Assembly (NCBI GenBank): GCA_030040415.1
Contig: JASHTT010000157.1
Location: 1 to 11,353, forward strand
Direction: 5' to 3'
Origin: Streptosporangiaceae bacterium
Lineage (GTDB): Bacteria > Actinomycetota > Actinomycetes > Streptosporangiales > Streptosporangiaceae
Length of the DNA: 11,353 nucleotides
A program made the translations under genes and the position numbers. Below are positions 5,710 through 11,353 of this stretch, in pieces. The notes under the pieces are model-generated. The model saw only the letters and a program-made list of their open reading frames with translations, made no database searches and was not told the DNA's origin. The stretch's first letter is position 1. Each line of letters opens with the position of its first letter.

Positions 5710-8055
5710 TCACAGCCACGCCGCCGGCAGGTCTGATGTCCGCACGACCCAGCCGCGGTCGAGGTCGTCGAGCCGATCGCCGAGCCCGACACCCGCCAGC
5801 AAGGCCTTGGCGTCCTCTCCCGGGCGGCGCGGGGGGTGGCCGAGCCTGGCCGGCGTGCGGGACAGCCGGACGGAAATGCCCGGCATCGTGCACGGACCCG
5901 CGCCCGCCACCTGCTGGGTCACGCTCAGCCCGCGAGTCCGGGCAGCCTCGCTGGTCATCAGCTCCCCGACCGGCACCACGACATGCGCCGCGATGCCCGC
6001 AGCGGTCAGCTCGCCGACCAGGCTCTCCGCCGCACGCACCGCGAACGCGGCGGCGAGCGCGGCCGCCAGGGGGCCGCCCGGCAGGCCGGCGAGGCCCGGA
6101 ACGCCGGCGATTGCGGCGAGCCGCGGCAGGTCGTCCTGGCTTGCCGCGACGAAGAGCCACCGGTCGCGGGCCTGGTAGAAACGGTGCAGCGGTCCCTCAC
6201 CGAGCGTGTCGTAGCCGCGCGGCTCCGAGGACGCGAAGCCGGGGAAGCTGAACATGAACGCGGCCTGGTGGCAGGTGGCCGTCTGGGCCAGCGAAGCGCT
6301 GACGAACTGACCCTCGCCGGTCTGCTGCCGGTGGTACAGGGCGAGCGCGGTGCCGAACGCGGCGAGGATGCCGGTGCCGATGTCCACGATGTTGTAGGGA
6401 CCGAGCACGGACGGCAGCGCGGTCCGCTCCATGATCCCGGTGACCGCCTGGCCCTGCCGTTCCCAGCCGCGCCACCCCGTCCACGGGCCGTGCGGGCCGT
6501 AGCAGCTGATCGAGGTGTACACGACAGCGGGCCGCCGCGCGTGCACCTCGGGATAGCCGATGGCCAGCCGGTCGGCGGTCCCCGGCGAGAAGTTCTCCAG
6601 CACGACGTCGGCGTCGTCGACAAGCCGCCAGTAGACGTCCAGGCCCGCCACCGCGCGGACGTCGAGCAGCAGCGAGTCCTTGCCCCGGTTGAGGTAGCCG
6701 CCCATGCCGGAGGCCGGCGGGCTGATCTTGATGACCTGCGCGCCGAACTCGGCAAGCAGCCGCCCGCAGGTGGGGCCGGCCAGCGCGATGCCGAGATCCA
6801 GCACCCGCATCCCGTCCAGCGGGCTGCCGAGTTCCGGTTCCGGGCCAGGCGATATGTCGCGCGGCGGCAGGTCGGCAAGCTCAGCGAGCACGGCAGCGGT
6901 ATCGGCGCCTGGCAGCCGGCGCGGCCCGGCGAGCGGGTCAGCGAACGCGCTCAGCGTGACCGGGCGGCCTGCGCACCAAATCGAGCCGAGCTCGGGGTCG
7001 TCGACCTGCGCCACGGCCCCACTGAGCCGGGCCTGCTCGGTGCCGATCCACTCGGCAGGCGTGCGCACGAAGCCGATGGCTGCGCCGGCCGCGTTGCCCA
7101 GTTCCTCCCACTCACCGGCCGTACGGGTCGCGAACAACTCACGCAGCCTGGCGTGCAGCCGCTCGTTCACCTCCGGCCTGGCGTTCGCGGTCAGGTCAAG
7201 CAGCTCGGGGTCGGCGTCGCCGAGCAAGCCGGCGGCGCGGGCGAACCAGGACAGGTGCCGCGGGCTTGACGTGTCGAACTGGACGTACCGGCCGTCACGG
7301 CAGCGGAACGCCCCGGCGCCGCGCTGGTGTATGCCCTTCGGTGGCCGCAGCCCGCGGTCGTCGGCGTAGGCACCGCTGTGCCCGATCAGGGTGAACATCG
7401 CGTCGAACAGCGGGACGTCGACCCGCTGGCCTTGGCCCGTCCGGCGGCGCGCGATCAGCGCCATGACGACGCCGAGCGCAGCCAGGTAGGCGGCGAAGCT
7501 GGAAGCGAGCGGCAGCGCGGAGTACGTCGGGCGGCTCCAGTCCCAGCCTGGCGGCTGCTCGCCGGCGCGCGGCCGGCAGTTCCCGGTAGCGGCCGCCACG
7601 ATCCCCTCGAACGCCCGCAGCCCGGCCCGCGGATCGTCGGCGCCAAACCCCGGCATCGAGCACACGATAAGACCTGGGCTAGCGGCGCGAGCGACGTCCA
7701 GGTCAAGCCCAAGGCGAGCAAGCGTGCCCGGCCGGAAGTTCTCGATCACGACATCCGCGGCCGCGACCAGTCTCGCCGCGGCGGCCAGGTCGCGCTGCTG
7801 CCTCAGGTCAAGGACGATCCGGCGCTTGGCGCGGTTGAAGAACGCGTCGGCGACGCCGCCGTATCGAGGCCCGCCTGGCGGGTCTACGTGCACGACGTCG
7901 GCACCCTGGTCGGCAAGCAGGACCGCGGCAAGCGGCCCGGCCACGTACTGGCCGAAGTCGGCAACCCGAAGCCCGGCGAGGGGTCCATCGGCATGGCCGA
8001 ATCGTGTGGCCGGCCCGGATTCCGGGCCGGCCACACGACCAGGACGAACTGTCAC
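5710..8055 (-). CDS. Tandem-domain CaiB/BaiF (class III) CoA-transferase
   Basis: A 781-residue protein made of two complete class III CoA-transferase domains, enzymes that move CoA between carboxylic acids through an aspartyl-CoA thioester. Domain 1 (about 24-395) opens GPLAGLRVADF and has LLADQGADVV and VIENFRPGTLARLGL. Domain 2 (about 412-781) opens SPLDGMRVLDLG and has LLAEFGAQVIKI and VLENFSPGTADRL. The catalytic Asp is present in domain 2 (Asp558 in VDIGTGILAA, before LYHRQQTGEGQ). The aligned position in domain 1 is Ser185 (LPLASSFAAY, before IARRRTGQGQ), so only one half looks catalytically complete. Ordinary members are about 400-residue interlocked dimers, so this is probably a pseudo-heterodimer. 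The GTG start (8055) overlaps the stop of the binding-protein gene as GTGA and has no visible Shine-Dalgarno, suggesting coupled translation. Codons 7-18 lie within a perfect palindrome. Confidence 0.9.
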   Translation of the reverse strand: MTVRPGRVAGPESGPATRFGHADGPLAGLRVADFGQYVAGPLAAVLLADQGADVVHVDPPGGPRYGGVADAFFNRAKRRIVLDLRQQRDLAAAARLVAAADVVIENFRPGTLARLGLDLDVARAASPGLIVCSMPGFGADDPRAGLRAFEGIVAAATGNCRPRAGEQPPGWDWSRPTYSALPLASSFAAYLAALGVVMALIARRRTGQGQRVDVPLFDAMFTLIGHSGAYADDRGLRPPKGIHQRGAGAFRCRDGRYVQFDTSSPRHLSWFARAAGLLGDADPELLDLTANARPEVNERLHARLRELFATRTAGEWEELGNAAGAAIGFVRTPAEWIGTEQARLSGAVAQVDDPELGSIWCAGRPVTLSAFADPLAGPRRLPGADTAAVLAELADLPPRDISPGPEPELGSPLDGMRVLDLGIALAGPTCGRLLAEFGAQVIKISPPASGMGGYLNRGKDSLLLDVRAVAGLDVYWRLVDDADVVLENFSPGTADRLAIGYPEVHARRPAVVYTSISCYGPHGPWTGWRGWERQGQAVTGIMERTALPSVLGPYNIVDIGTGILAAFGTALALYHRQQTGEGQFVSASLAQTATCHQAAFMFSFPGFASSEPRGYDTLGEGPLHRFYQARDRWLFVAASQDDLPRLAAIAGVPGLAGLPGGPLAAALAAAFAVRAAESLVGELTAAGIAAHVVVPVGELMTSEAARTRGLSVTQQVAGAGPCTMPGISVRLSRTPARLGHPPRRPGEDAKALLAGVGLGDRLDDLDRGWVVRTSDLPAAWL
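8002..8038 (-). terminator. Perfect 37-nt palindrome after the binding-protein gene: attenuator or mRNA-stabiliser candidate
   Basis: The 18-bp arms 8002-8019 and 8021-8038 are exact reverse complements around a single central base. A real RNA hairpin would lose two or three central pairs to the loop. It begins 13 nt past the stop of the substrate-binding-protein gene and lies entirely inside the first codons of the CoA-transferase. There is no T-run after it on the minus strand, so it is not a classical intrinsic terminator, although actinobacterial terminators often lack T-tracts. Placement after the first, lipoprotein gene of an ABC operon fits an element giving excess binding protein relative to downstream genes. 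It could also be a DNA-binding site. Confidence 0.6.
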
Positions 8056-9398
8056 TGCAAGCCGGGCGGGATCTTGAAGCCGGCTGGCGGCCCGATCCAC
8101 CGGGCTATCGCCCTGAACACCCCCGGTGACGTGTTCTGGAAGAAGGAGTCCCTGTCGTTGCAGACCGCCGGAGCTTGCTTGAACGATCCGCAGACCAGCG
8201 CCGGGGCGCCCTGCGGCACAGGGCCCTTGAAGGTCTTGGCGATGGAGTTGAGGCTGCTCGCCGTGATGGCCTTGCCAGCCTTCAGCAGCTGGTCGTCCCA
8301 CCTCGCGATGGTCAGCATCTGGGCGAACGAGTCGGCAACCCAGGCGTCGGCGGCGTACGTGGCGTAACCGAACTGGTCGGCGACCGCCTTGAAGGCCGGC
8401 AGGCTCGGGTCGTCGGGGTCCCCGGGCAGCGGGTTCGCGCTGGCGTAGTACCAGCCGACCGGCAGCTTCCCGCCGTCGCCCTGCGCGGTCACAGTCGAGT
8501 CACAGGGCACGTTGGCCAGCACCGGCGTGGTGATGCTGAGTTGCTTGATGGCCTTGTAGATGTCGGAGCAGATCACCGGGTTCGGCGAGTCGTTGATCAC
8601 CAGGCCCGCAGTGGCGGCACCGGACGCGATCAGCGGCGCGGTGAGGTTCGTGGTGGTCGGGTCGAAGCCGACGACCTTGACGGGGATGCCCTCATACTTG
8701 AGCGCGTCCTCGGTAATCTCGGCGTCGACGTTGCTGCCCGGCAGGTCGGGGTAGACGATCGACACGCTCTTGGAGTGCAGGTACTGCTTGATGAAGGTGG
8801 CTAGCGGCGCCTCCACGTGCGTCGCGTCGCCGAACAGGATGTAGCCGTCCTTGTACGTCGCGTCGATCGGGCTCACCGAGACGCCGAAGACCAGCACCTT
8901 GCCGGTCGGCGAGATCGCGGACTCCATCGCCTGGTTGCCGATCGCGACGGCGCCGACGGATACGGCCTGGATGGCGGAGTTGTTGGCCATCTGCTGACCG
9001 CACTGCGCGGCATTGGCGACCACGTCCGGGATGAAGCAGGTCACGATCTTGACGGGGTGCCCGTCGATGCCGCCCGCGTCCTTGTTGATGTAGTCCTGGG
9101 CGATGATGGCGCCGTCGGTCCACTCCGGCGCGATGTCCGAGCTGCCACCCTGCTGGTTGATCACGCCAACGGAGATCGTCGAAAGCTTGGCATTCGCAGC
9201 CCCGGCGTGGCCGCCGATGAACGCCGTGTAGTTAGTGACCGGATGGTAGCTGCCGAGCGACGTGCTGGTCGGTGGCGTGCTGGTAGCCGGCGCGCTCGGC
9301 GTGCTGGTCGTGGAAGTGGTCGAGGATCCGCAGGCGGCCAGGACGAGCGCCACTGTGAGCGCTAAGCCACCTATGCCGACTGATGTGCGAACGTTCAT
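8052..9398 (-). CDS. Liv/HAAT-type ABC substrate-binding lipoprotein
   Basis: A 448-residue extracytoplasmic binding protein of the periplasmic-binding-protein type I Liv/amide family, which captures substrate for the importer encoded downstream. It has a lipoprotein signal: Arg4, hydrophobic core GLALTVALVLA and lipobox LAAC with lipidated Cys23. A Ser/Thr/Pro linker of about 35 residues follows, then the mature domain: TISVGVINQQGG, IAQDYINKDAGGIDGHPVKIV, a Cys pair in TCFIPD...AQCGQQ, and SVSIVYPDLPG at the second lobe. Further Cys residues near the C-terminus may form disulfides. The ATG at 9398 is chosen because AAAGGA lies about six bases upstream and it gives a compact signal peptide; the frame is open 14 codons further upstream but through a leader palindrome. 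It is the first gene of the leftward unit. Ligand identity cannot be predicted from sequence alone. Confidence 0.93.
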   Translation of the reverse strand: MNVRTSVGIGGLALTVALVLAACGSSTTSTTSTPSAPATSTPPTSTSLGSYHPVTNYTAFIGGHAGAANAKLSTISVGVINQQGGSSDIAPEWTDGAIIAQDYINKDAGGIDGHPVKIVTCFIPDVVANAAQCGQQMANNSAIQAVSVGAVAIGNQAMESAISPTGKVLVFGVSVSPIDATYKDGYILFGDATHVEAPLATFIKQYLHSKSVSIVYPDLPGSNVDAEITEDALKYEGIPVKVVGFDPTTTNLTAPLIASGAATAGLVINDSPNPVICSDIYKAIKQLSITTPVLANVPCDSTVTAQGDGGKLPVGWYYASANPLPGDPDDPSLPAFKAVADQFGYATYAADAWVADSFAQMLTIARWDDQLLKAGKAITASSLNSIAKTFKGPVPQGAPALVCGSFKQAPAVCNDRDSFFQNTSPGVFRAIARWIGPPAGFKIPPGLQ

Positions 9399-9414
9399 AG
9401 CCAGTCCTTTCGAC

Positions 9415-9460
9415 GCTGACGCGGACCCCGCGGGGTCCATCCCGCTCTCGGTGCGTCAGC
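9415..9460 (-). promoter_or_regulatory. Nested stem structure in the leader of the binding-protein operon
   Basis: An outer inverted repeat GCTGACGC (9415-9422) / GCGTCAGC (9453-9460) encloses a perfect 16-bp palindrome GGACCCCG/CGGGGTCC (9423-9438) and 14 unpaired bases. In the leftward transcript this two-level structure ends five to six bases before the AAAGGA ribosome-binding site of the binding-protein gene. It could be a cis-acting leader RNA, or the inner palindrome could be a repressor site. No known riboswitch class is recognised. Confidence 0.45.
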
Positions 9461-9512
9461 CAACCTGGATGTGTGCCAGCCGAGACCTCCTCGTGCCGCG
9501 GGTTCACGGCGC

Positions 9513-9541
9513 TTACCGCGCCATGTTGAACTTTGTATGAT
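9513..9541 (+). promoter_or_regulatory. Candidate sigma-70-type promoter for the rightward genes
   Basis: A -10-like TATGAT (9536-9541, five of six consensus bases) follows a weak -35-like TTACCG (9513-9518) with the ideal 17-bp spacing. Transcription would start near 9548, leaving a leader of about 75 nt before the hydrolase start. The -10 box lies within the inverted repeat at 9534-9550. The assignment is by eye. Confidence 0.4.
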
Positions 9542-9550
9542 CGCCATACA
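9534..9550. promoter_or_regulatory. Candidate operator TGTATG-N5-CATACA
   Basis: The arms TGTATG (9534-9539) and CATACA (9545-9550) are perfect inverted copies around five bases, in one of the few AT-richer patches of the window. The arrangement resembles sites bound by homodimeric regulators, for example the GTAT...ATAC-type sites of many GntR/FCD repressors. It overlaps the candidate -10 box, so binding would block rightward transcription and could also control the leftward operon. No regulator gene is present in the window. Confidence 0.5.
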
Positions 9551-9580
9551 GCCTAACGAGGCGTCCATCCACCAATGCAG

Positions 9581-9605
9581 AGCGCTTCCGGCTGGCAGAA
9601 GCGCT
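9581..9605 (+). promoter_or_regulatory. Leader stem-loop before the hydrolase gene
   Basis: AGCGCTTC (9581-9588) and GAAGCGCT (9598-9605) form an 8-bp stem with a 9-base loop. It ends ten bases before the GAGGGA ribosome-binding site (9615-9620). It may modulate translation or be a second regulator site. It is short, so chance cannot be excluded. Confidence 0.35.
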
Positions 9606-9625
9606 TCGCGGACCGAGGGAAAGCA

Positions 9626-10471
9626 GTGGCCAAGGCCGACGGAGGCGCCCGGTACGAGGTACTCGCGATTCGCTACGGCACGCGGCTGACCAGCAAGCGC
9701 GACGTCTTCTTGCACTTCGATCAGTACGGCGAGCCGGACGGCACGCTGCGCATGGACTACTTCTTCTGGGTAGCGCGCAACGGGCGGCGCACGATCGTTA
9801 TCGACTGCGGGTTCAACGAGGGCAGCGGCGCCCGGCGCGGCCGCACCATGCTGTGCCCGCCGCCGGCGGCGCTGCAGCGGATCGGCATCGCGCCAGCCGA
9901 CGTGGACCTGCTCGTCGTCACGCACGCGCACTACGACCACGCGGGCAACATCGGGGCGTTCCCGTCTGCCCGGGTGGTCATGTCGGCCCGCGAATACGAG
10001 TTCTGGACCGGCGAGATCGCGTCCCGCCCGCTGTTCGCGAGCGTGGCCGAGGGCGACGATATCGCTGCGCTGCGCCGGGTCGCGGCGGCCGGCCGGATGA
10101 GCTTCGTCTACGGTGCGGCCGGCCGGTCACGATACAGCCGCCAGCCGATAGCCGACGGGATCGACGTCGTCGAGGTCGGCGGTCACACCCCCGGTCAGCT
10201 AGTGGTGCTGGTGGATACCGAGCATGGCCCGGTGGTACTCGCGTCCGACGCGCTGCACTACTACGAGCAGCTGACGCTTGACCGGCCGTTCACGCACGTC
10301 ACGGATCTGCCGGCGACATACGCGGCCCTGCAGTACCTGCGCGACCTGCAGGCCGGCGGCGCCCAGGTTGTGGCCGGTCACGACCCGCTGGTAGCCGAGC
10401 AGTACCCGGCGCTAGCCGGGCACGAGGGCGCGACAAGAATCGGCCCGACGACGCAGGGCAGGCAGCCATGA
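9626..10471 (+). CDS. Metallo-beta-lactamase-fold hydrolase, N-acyl homoserine lactonase family
   Basis: A 281-residue di-metal hydrolase. Visible ligands are His100, His102, Asp104 and His105 (HAHYDH), His187 (GGHTPGQ), Asp208 (LASDA) and His252 (VAGHDP). DYFFWVARNGRRTIVIDCGFN near the N-terminus is typical of the lactonase-type branch. In true AHL lactonases a Tyr lies three residues after the Asp (AiiA Asp191/Tyr194); here that position is His211 (DALHYY). A catabolic lactone, ester or thioester is a more likely substrate than a quorum signal. GTG 9626 is preferred over ATG 9575 because GAGGGA lies five bases upstream and the longer version adds 17 residues through the leader hairpin. The stop overlaps the next gene as ATGA. 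It is cytoplasmic, with no signal peptide. Confidence 0.9.
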   Translation: MAKADGGARYEVLAIRYGTRLTSKRDVFLHFDQYGEPDGTLRMDYFFWVARNGRRTIVIDCGFNEGSGARRGRTMLCPPPAALQRIGIAPADVDLLVVTHAHYDHAGNIGAFPSARVVMSAREYEFWTGEIASRPLFASVAEGDDIAALRRVAAAGRMSFVYGAAGRSRYSRQPIADGIDVVEVGGHTPGQLVVLVDTEHGPVVLASDALHYYEQLTLDRPFTHVTDLPATYAALQYLRDLQAGGAQVVAGHDPLVAEQYPALAGHEGATRIGPTTQGRQP

Positions 10472-11353
10472 CGCGGATAGGCTTCATCGGCCTCGGCAAC
10501 ATGGGCGGCAGGATGACCCGCCGTCTCGTCGGCCACGGATATGAAGTGCTGGGCTTCGATCCAGTACCGGGCCGGGCAGCGGCGGCCGGGGCGGTCCCGG
10601 CCGGTTCAGTCGCGGACGTGACGAAGGGCAGCGACTGGATCCTGCTGTCTCTGCCGGACAGTGCTGTGATCGAGACGGTCATCCGTGGCGACGGCGGAGT
10701 ACTGCAGTCAGGCCGGGCCGGGCAGGTGGTCGTGGACCTCAGCACCGCCGCGCCGAGTTCCACCATCGCGCTGCACGGCGAGCTGGCCGCCCGCGGCATC
10801 GAGTACCTGGACGCCGGGATCTCCGGCGGCGCGGCCGCCGCCGAGCATGGCACGCTGACGGTAATGGTCGGCGGCTCTGCCACCGCGCTTGAGGCAGTAG
10901 CCCCGGTACTACAGCCGATCGCCAGCAAGGTCGTGCACATGGGCGGCAGCGGCGCAGGCCACCTCACCAAGGTGCTCAACAATTTCCTGAACGCGGTCAG
11001 CCTGGCCGCGACCGCTGAGGTGATGCTGGCCGCGAAGCAGGCAGGCCTCGACCTGGCGCGTGTCCTTGAGGTGATCAACGCCGGCAGCGGCGTGAACTTC
11101 GCAACGCTGAATCGTTTCCCGCACATCATCGAAGGCGACTACCTCGAAGGCGGCCTGACCAGCGCGCTGATGACCAAGGACATCACGCTGTACGTGGCCT
11201 GCCTGCGCGAACTGGGCGTGCCGTCGCTCCAGGCAGCGGGCCCTCTTGCCGCCTTCGGGCTGGCCGACAGCCTCGGTTACCGTGACCAGATCAGTAACAA
11301 GGTGGTGGACGCGCTCGGCGACGTGGCTGGCGGCGTCCGTTTGCACGAACCCC
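10468..11353 (+). CDS. 3-hydroxyisobutyrate dehydrogenase-like (beta-hydroxyacid) dehydrogenase, C-terminus cut
   Basis: 295 codons are visible and the frame is still open at the right edge; since family members are about 290-300 residues, only a few are probably missing. It is an NAD(P)-dependent oxidoreductase that oxidises a beta-hydroxy acid to the semialdehyde, or the reverse. The N-terminal Rossmann motif is GFIGLGNMG, followed by LLSLPDS and VVDLSTAAPSST. The substrate-binding SGG is in DAGISGGAAAAEHG, where the usual DAPVSGG has Gly for Pro. The catalytic Lys168 and Asn172 lie in GHLTKVLNNFLN, and TKDITL is the conserved C-terminal KD motif. All core residues are intact. It is co-transcribed with the lactonase-like gene (4-bp ATGA overlap), so it may act on the hydroxyacid that enzyme releases; this is inference. 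Confidence 0.92.
   Translation, partial: MTRIGFIGLGNMGGRMTRRLVGHGYEVLGFDPVPGRAAAAGAVPAGSVADVTKGSDWILLSLPDSAVIETVIRGDGGVLQSGRAGQVVVDLSTAAPSSTIALHGELAARGIEYLDAGISGGAAAAEHGTLTVMVGGSATALEAVAPVLQPIASKVVHMGGSGAGHLTKVLNNFLNAVSLAATAEVMLAAKQAGLDLARVLEVINAGSGVNFATLNRFPHIIEGDYLEGGLTSALMTKDITLYVACLRELGVPSLQAAGPLAAFGLADSLGYRDQISNKVVDALGDVAGGVRLHEP

Larger units (their letters stand above)
9399..9625. other. Divergent intergenic control region
   Basis: This 227-bp gap between the two oppositely transcribed first genes is the only place in the window where both units can start. It holds a candidate operator, a candidate plus-strand promoter, a leader structure before each gene, and a small GGCGC-N5-GCGCC inverted repeat (9508-9522). 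No coding frame with a credible start and ribosome-binding site was found inside it. No convincing sigma-70 -35/-10 pair was found for the leftward operon, so its promoter may use another sigma factor or an activator. Confidence 0.7.

Noticed and set aside
5836..7269. A long plus-strand open frame (about 477 codons) opposite the CoA-transferase, with similar ones at 997-1923, 4357-5466, 7327-8367 and 3279-3893
   Set aside because: All lie antisense to well-supported genes, are rich in Arg/Ala/Gly/Pro/His with no recognisable motif, and reflect the high GC content that suppresses stops.
8056..8301. N-terminal extension of the CoA-transferase frame into the binding-protein gene
   Set aside because: It would overlap about 250 bp of a solid gene and shows no family similarity; the GTGA overlap at 8052-8055 is the natural junction.
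9399..9440. Binding-protein start at 9440 instead of 9398
   Set aside because: The added 14 residues run through the leader palindrome, spoil the signal peptide, and lack a ribosome-binding site as good as AAAGGA before 9398.
9575..9625. Hydrolase start at ATG 9575
   Set aside because: The extra 17 residues are encoded by the leader stem-loop and have no family match; GTG 9626 has GAGGGA at good spacing. It remains possible.
1..11353. CRISPR arrays, tRNA/rRNA genes, insertion sequences, prophage or defence genes
   Set aside because: No spaced direct-repeat array, transposase, integrase, att-like repeat or structured RNA gene was seen; every larger frame fits transport or metabolism.

Overview
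The window is GC-rich, bacterial, and densely packed with genes. GTG starts are common and genes often overlap by 4 bp (GTGA/ATGA). Several Shine-Dalgarno sequences extend as (A)GAAAGG, which would pair with the UCCUUUCU tail of actinobacterial 16S rRNA. Together these suggest a high-GC actinomycete, probably from soil. That is inference; no marker gene is present.

Layout. A divergent intergenic region (9399-9625) separates two transcription units. Leftward (minus strand), in transcription order: a lipoprotein substrate-binding protein of the branched-chain amino acid/amide (HAAT, Liv-type) ABC family; a double-domain CaiB/BaiF CoA-transferase; a cobalamin-independent methionine synthase (MetE C-terminal)-like zinc enzyme; an intradiol-dioxygenase-like protein; a fused LivH-LivM permease; a LivG ATPase; a LivF ATPase; and the start of a thiamine-diphosphate enzyme that runs off the left edge. 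Rightward (plus strand): a metallo-beta-lactamase-fold hydrolase of the 'N-acyl homoserine lactonase' family, then a 3-hydroxyisobutyrate-dehydrogenase-like enzyme that runs off the right edge just before its expected C-terminus.

How it may work together. The substrate-binding protein, permease and two ATPases make a complete Liv-type importer. Six predicted enzymes are interleaved with the importer genes: CoA transfer, thiol/methyl transfer, ring-opening-type dioxygenation, lactone or ester hydrolysis, hydroxyacid oxidation and ThDP chemistry. The parsimonious reading is a dedicated uptake-plus-catabolism locus for one small organic acid, possibly aromatic or methylated. The substrate cannot be read from the sequence, and I do not recognise this gene combination as a characterised pathway.

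Regulation and oddities. A 6-5-6 inverted repeat (9534-9550) lies in the divergent region and overlaps a plausible plus-strand -10 box. Further stem-loops sit just upstream of the ribosome-binding sites of both divergent genes. A perfect 37-nt palindrome (8002-8038) lies 13 nt after the stop of the substrate-binding-protein gene and inside the start of the CoA-transferase reading frame; it is a good candidate for an intra-operon attenuator or mRNA 3'-end stabiliser. Two enzymes appear to lack a family-defining catalytic acid: the ThDP enzyme (Gly for Glu) and the N-terminal half of the CoA-transferase (Ser for Asp).
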